Shown: positions 60,717 to 64,000 of the stretch, in pieces
How positions within the stretch are numbered: the first letter of the stretch is position 1
Layout of the letters: each line of letters starts with the position of its first letter
The notes under the pieces: model-generated
Database searches by the model: none
Seen by the model: the letters and a program-made list of their open reading frames with translations, nothing else
Told to the model about the DNA's origin: nothing
NCBI RefSeq assembly: GCF_023243045.1
Contig: NZ_JALKFX010000017.1
Span: forward strand, 1 to 64,000
DNA from: Frankia sp. AgB32
GTDB taxonomy: Bacteria > Actinomycetota > Actinomycetes > Frankiales > Frankiaceae
DNA length: 64,000 nucleotides
Reading direction: 5' to 3'
Translations under genes and position numbers: made by a program

Positions 60717-61835
60717 ATGAGCGGGGAGCCTGACGTGGGCGGGTCGGCCCACCCCTTCGGCGCAACCCGGGTCGTCGACGACCCGGCCGAGATCACGCCG
60801 GCGTGGATGACCGACGTCCTCCGTGCGGGCGGGAGCGACGTCGAGGTCACCGGCCTGCGCTACGAACCCGTCGGCACGGGACAGACCGCCGTCAGCTACC
60901 GCTTCCACCTCGATCTCAAGCCGGGCCAGACCAGCCGCGGGCCGCGGAGCGTGGTGGTGAAGATGGCCGCCGGCTCCACGGACGTCCGCCGTCGGCTGCG
61001 GCGCGCCTACCGCAGCGAGGTCGGCTTCTACGTCGCCTTCGCCTCGCGCGCGCTGATCCGGGTGCCCCACTGCTGGAGCGCCGCGCTCAGCGAGGACCGG
61101 CTGCGCTTCACCCTGGTGCTGGAGGACGTCCGGCCGGCACGGGCCGGCAGGCAGGTCGAGGGCTGCACGCTCGCCGAGGCGACCCTCGCCGTCGAGAACC
61201 TCGCGGGCCTGCACGCACCGTTCTGGAACGAGACGGACCTCGTGGCGCAGGCCGACTGGCTGATCGAGCTCGACGACGCCGGCCTGGCGATCCTCGGCAA
61301 GACGGCCGTCGCGGCCGCCGCCGACTTCACCGCGCGGTACCACGCCGATCTCGGGCCGCGCGACGTCGGCGTCCTTCGGCGCGCGGCCGAACTCGTCGCC
61401 GGCTGGGGGAATCGCATGTCGTCCCACCGGTCCCTGGTCCATGGGGACTACCGACTGGACAACCTCCTGTTCCTGGGCGACGGCGAGCAGCGGACAGTCG
61501 ACTGGCAGACCGTCGAGGTCGGCCTGCCCGGCCGCGATCTCGCCTACTTCCTCTCCACCGCCCTGGCACCCGCCGACCGGCGGTCGCACGAGGCAGGGCT
61601 CGTTGCCGCCTATCACCGGCGCCTGCTGGCACACGGGGTCACCGGCTATTCCGCGGACGACTGCTTCGAGGACTACCGCTGCGGCATGCTGCAGGGACCG
61701 GTGATCACGATGATCGGCTGCGTCTTCGCGAGCGCCCCACGGACGGCCAGTTCCGACCGGATGTTCCTGTCGATGGCAGCCAACGTGTCGGCCGCCATCG
61801 ACGAGCTGGGAGTGCTGGACCTGCTCGCGGCCTAG
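60717..61835 (+). CDS. Aminoglycoside phosphotransferase (APH)/EcKL-like kinase
   Basis: Small-molecule kinase-fold protein of about 372 residues. LRYEPVGTGQTAVSYRFHL is the nucleotide loop, SVVVKMAAGS holds the ATP-binding Lys, HGDYRLDNLLF is the catalytic Brenner loop (Asp and Asn), and TVDWQTVEVG is the DFG-like metal-binding Asp. It resembles the ecdysteroid-kinase-like APH group often found in actinobacterial lipid and xenobiotic catabolic clusters. ATG at 60717 is chosen at the start of homology; an ATG at 60663 is also in frame. A second family member is at the window end. Substrate unknown. Confidence 0.83.
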   Translation: MSGEPDVGGSAHPFGATRVVDDPAEITPAWMTDVLRAGGSDVEVTGLRYEPVGTGQTAVSYRFHLDLKPGQTSRGPRSVVVKMAAGSTDVRRRLRRAYRSEVGFYVAFASRALIRVPHCWSAALSEDRLRFTLVLEDVRPARAGRQVEGCTLAEATLAVENLAGLHAPFWNETDLVAQADWLIELDDAGLAILGKTAVAAAADFTARYHADLGPRDVGVLRRAAELVAGWGNRMSSHRSLVHGDYRLDNLLFLGDGEQRTVDWQTVEVGLPGRDLAYFLSTALAPADRRSHEAGLVAAYHRRLLAHGVTGYSADDCFEDYRCGMLQGPVITMIGCVFASAPRTASSDRMFLSMAANVSAAIDELGVLDLLAA

Positions 61836-62088
61836 CTACACGATGGCCTGATGGGCGTGACGACCGCGTCACACCGTGGTGAGAGCCCTTGGTTCTACCG
61901 AGACGAGAAATACCGTACCCCGAGTAGTGAGGGTATCGTTCTACCGAGGCGGTGACGCCGAGCCACGGACGATCGGCTGAGAGGCGCGCGGGCGGGTGCG
62001 GGCGGGTGCGGGCGAGCCTGGCACGTCTCGTGTTGGGTGTCGCTTCACGTCTCGGGACTTTGATGCGGGTGAGGACGGGTGCACTGTC
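61836..62088. promoter_or_regulatory. Upstream region of the TetR gene with repeats
   Basis: GTTCTACCGAG occurs twice as a perfect 11-base direct repeat (61892-61902 and 61938-61948). Between them TACCC at 61916-61920 and GGGTA at 61931-61935 form an inverted repeat with a 10-base spacer. Further on, a GGCGGGTGCG unit is repeated about 2.5 times near 61991-62013. The first set is a plausible operator or promoter region for the TetR gene. Confidence 0.45.
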
Positions 62089-62769
62089 GTGAGTGCTGAC
62101 AACGTCTCGACGGTGCCCTGGGTCGAGCGAGCCGTTGACCGATCGCCGACGGTGCAGCGTTCGCGGACGCGCAGCATGCAGCAGGCGACGAATCTCGTCG
62201 AGGCCGCCGAGCGGTTGATCGCGACGAAGGGCGCCCGGTTCACGACCCAGGAGCTCGTGAAGGAGGCCGGTGTCGCGATGCAGACCTTCTACCGTCACTT
62301 CGCGGGCAAGGACCAGCTACTGCTGGCCGTGGTCGAAGATCTGATCACCCGTGAGGTCGCGGGCTTCCAGGAGGCCGCGAGCGGCATAGCGGACCCGCTC
62401 TCCCGACTGCGCAGCTACATCGTGGCCGCGCTGACCACCCTGGGCACCCAGAGCAGTGAGAGCGCCGGATCGCAGTTCATCACGACCGAGCACTGGCGGC
62501 TCCACCAGCAGTACCCGGAGGAGATGGCCCACGCCACCCGGCCGTTCGCGGACCTCGTCGCAGGTGAACTCGACGCGGCCAGGCAGGCAGGTCTGCTCGA
62601 CCCGAGCGATGTGGAGCAGGACGCGGAGTTGGTGGCCAGGCTGGTCATGTCCGTTTATCACCACTACGCCTTCGCGACGGCCGCGGAGCCGATGGAGGTG
62701 ATCGGCGAACGTCTGTGGAGGTTCTGCCTCCGAGGTCTTGGTGGCAACCCCAGCGGGGACGGTGCCTGA
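62089..62769 (+). CDS. TetR-family transcriptional regulator
   Basis: Regulator of 226 residues. The N-terminal DNA-binding domain reads LVEAAERLIATKGARFTTQE, LVKEAGVAMQTFYRHFAGKD and QLLLAVVEDL, with an arginine-rich lead. The all-helical C-terminal part binds the ligand; it contains TTEHWRLHQQYPEEM. GTG at 62089 is preferred, though the frame is open from 61996. It lies between the phosphotransferase and cupin genes, whose promoters share a palindrome. Repression of both, lifted by a small molecule, is the simplest model (inference). Confidence 0.88.
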   Translation: MSADNVSTVPWVERAVDRSPTVQRSRTRSMQQATNLVEAAERLIATKGARFTTQELVKEAGVAMQTFYRHFAGKDQLLLAVVEDLITREVAGFQEAASGIADPLSRLRSYIVAALTTLGTQSSESAGSQFITTEHWRLHQQYPEEMAHATRPFADLVAGELDAARQAGLLDPSDVEQDAELVARLVMSVYHHYAFATAAEPMEVIGERLWRFCLRGLGGNPSGDGA

Positions 62770-62870
62770 CCGGGGTCGTGGATCGAGGCGGTCCCGTGCG
62801 CTGACGGCGGGAGTTCGCGCGACCGTACCGGCACCGGACAACGGAATGTCCGGTCATGGCCGAAGGAGGG

Positions 62871-63287
62871 TCAGCCGGCGGATTCGCCCGAGACCACGTC
62901 GCCTGTCCAACCCTGGGCGATCATCTTCTCGAAATGATCCATCACCATCTGCAGCGGTGCCGCTGGATTGAACTCGAGGCACTCGCTGTCCTCCTCGTAG
63001 ATCAGCGAGTGACCGGCCGGGAAGAAGTACACATCTCCGGCCACCGCGACTTCCTCCGGCAGGTCGCTGCCCGGATACACCGCACGCAACCGACCGCTGA
63101 AGACGTAGCCGTAGTGCGGGCACGGACAGAGACCGTCCGGTAGTCCCTGATACGCCGGCGTGCAGTCCACTGCCCCGGTGACCGTGTAACCGACCTCCAT
63201 CTCGCCCCACTGCACGGAACGAAACCCGGTACTCGGCCACCGGCCGCCACCGTTCGCCGGCAGTTCCGTCGCTCGGCTCACAGGCAT
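62871..63287 (-). CDS. Cupin-domain protein
   Basis: Small beta-barrel protein of 138 residues. CPHYGYVFSGRLRAVYPG and VAGDVYFFPAGHSLIYEEDS correspond to the two cupin motifs, with potential metal ligands in CPCPHYGYV and AGHSLIYEE. It may be an enzyme or a ligand-binding protein. The ATG at 63287 follows GGAG at 8 bases; the frame is open to 63383. A palindromic operator lies about 55-75 bases upstream. It is convergent with the TetR gene. Confidence 0.72.
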   Translation of the reverse strand: MPVSRATELPANGGGRWPSTGFRSVQWGEMEVGYTVTGAVDCTPAYQGLPDGLCPCPHYGYVFSGRLRAVYPGSDLPEEVAVAGDVYFFPAGHSLIYEEDSECLEFNPAAPLQMVMDHFEKMIAQGWTGDVVSGESAG

Positions 63288-63342
63288 TGCCACTACTCCA
63301 TCGTCGGGTGGTGGGCGGAATCTGGCGATGGGGCCGATATCT

Positions 63343-63360
63343 ATATCGACGTCAACATTA
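63343..63360. promoter_or_regulatory. Palindromic operator, copy 2
   Basis: ATATCGACGTCAACATTA matches the reverse complement of the site at 60519-60536 at 16 of 18 positions, centred on GACGTC. It lies in the promoter region of the cupin gene and overlaps a possible -10 (TATAGAT on the minus strand). Confidence 0.55.
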
Positions 63361-63408
63361 GCAACTATGGTGTTGGCCGGCAACCGGTGTTGGACGCCAC
63401 CGGCCCGC

Positions 63409-64000
63409 TCACGGCGTGGGGATCGGGTCGACGGCGGTGAACGCGTGGTGGTCGGCGGCCGCGGTGCCGAGGCGTTCGAGGAGCACGCTGGTCACCTCCG
63501 GGTCGACCAGCTGGGTGATGCCCCACAGGTAGAAGCCGTACAGGATGCCGCGGCGAAGACCCAGCAGAGCGTCGTCCCACGAGGGTGCGGCGATGCCGGC
63601 GGCGCTCAGCCGGTCGAGATAGTGGCGCAGCAGATCCCCCTCGGTGCGTCGGCGGTCAGCCACCGTGAGGGCGGACGCGATGTGGTAGCCGACGTCGAGG
63701 TACCACGGACCACGCTGCACGAGCTGCCAGTCCGCGAAGGACGGCCGGCCGTCGCCGTCGAGGTAGAGATTGCCGACGTGCGGATCGCCGTGGATGACGC
63801 TCCACACCGGCGACGTCCGGGTGCCCTCGGCGAGGGCGCGGAAGGCGCTGACGAGCCGCTCGGCATCCCGCGTCCGCTCGGGGACGGCGGCTCCCACCCA
63901 GCTCTCGAAGTTGCCGCGGATCTCCCTGACCCCCCTGCCCGCGAGGAGTCCGGTCAGCCGTGGGTCGAGCCACCCGGCGCCGGCAAGCGAGGGATCACCC
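63409..64000 (-). CDS. Aminoglycoside phosphotransferase-like protein, partial (5' end outside window)
   Basis: C-terminal 196 codons of a second APH-fold kinase; the frame is open to the end of the window and the start lies beyond it. VIHGDPHVGNLYLD is the Brenner catalytic loop and SFADWQLVQRGPWYLDVGY the metal-binding Asp segment. It resembles the intact phosphotransferase at 60717-61835 in motif order and C-terminal features (RGILYGFYLWGITQL compares with RCGMLQGPVITMIG). The two may act on related substrates in one regulon. Confidence 0.85.
   Translation of the reverse strand, partial: GDPSLAGAGWLDPRLTGLLAGRGVREIRGNFESWVGAAVPERTRDAERLVSAFRALAEGTRTSPVWSVIHGDPHVGNLYLDGDGRPSFADWQLVQRGPWYLDVGYHIASALTVADRRRTEGDLLRHYLDRLSAAGIAAPSWDDALLGLRRGILYGFYLWGITQLVDPEVTSVLLERLGTAAADHHAFTAVDPIPTP

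Noticed and set aside
1-64000. CRISPR array, tRNA or rRNA genes, prophage, replication origin
   Set aside because: Looked for spaced repeats, cloverleaf-like GTTC arms, conserved rRNA stretches and phage genes; none seen by eye, though a dedicated search could still find a tRNA.

Overview
The window is very GC-rich DNA with heavy GTG/TTG start use, many 4-base stop/start overlaps (ATGA, GTGA, TTGA) and purine-rich ribosome binding sites. Together with a complete conservon, a TelA/TerD operon, DipZ, IclR/LysR/TetR regulators and many CoA-thioester enzymes, this points to a filamentous actinomycete. A Frankia-like soil or plant-associated strain is my best guess, from gene style only. The window reads as accessory, catabolism-rich chromosome with scars of gene loss and insertion sequences. 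I saw no rRNA, tRNA, CRISPR array, prophage or replication origin.

Layout. 0-4.9 kb: a four-gene minus-strand catabolic operon (amidohydrolase, cyclase, FAH-type hydrolase, SDR) divergent from a LysR regulator. 4.9-7.8 kb: an extradiol-type VOC enzyme lying between two gene remnants, then a flavin monooxygenase. 7.8-12.7 kb: a 1,638-residue signalling protein (Ser/Thr kinase, AAA/TPR, GAF, GGDEF). 13.1-19.3 kb: IclR regulator, 3-oxoacid CoA-transferase, sugar-type ABC importer. 19.5-29.7 kb: a long plus-strand catabolic operon (Rieske oxygenase and its reductase, P450, hydroxyacyl-CoA dehydrogenase, SnoaL-like protein, enoyl-CoA hydratase, alpha/beta hydrolase, racemase-type CoA-transferase, double acyl-CoA dehydrogenase). 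Its order suggests oxygenation or O-demethylation followed by CoA-dependent side-chain or ring degradation.

30.2-38.4 kb is a visibly less GC-rich island. It holds a CsaA-like protein, a heme-oxygenase-like (HDO) protein, an MFS exporter, a FAAL-ACP-condensation-domain protein, a broken clavaminate-synthase-like Fe/2OG oxygenase and an intact IS630-type element. This is the best candidate for an undescribed small biosynthetic system, although both oxygenase genes look truncated. 38.6-39.6 kb is a patch of dead genes.

39.8-49.3 kb: DipZ, a Kef-type antiporter with a coupled hypothetical gene, a TelA/TerD operon, an epimerase remnant and a hybrid histidine kinase with a His/Met-rich N-terminus. 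49.3-51.8 kb: degraded sequence, including a gene whose frame is broken by a 16-bp tandem repeat. 51.8-57.3 kb: conservon cvnABCD, a CYP157-like P450 lacking the ExxR arginine, and a convergent class I terpene synthase. 57.3-58.7 kb: debris with a chimeric pseudogene and an IS630 remnant. 58.8-64 kb: an orphan ABC substrate-binding lipoprotein, two APH-type phosphotransferases, a TetR regulator and a cupin. A matched palindromic operator lies upstream of the first phosphotransferase and of the cupin.
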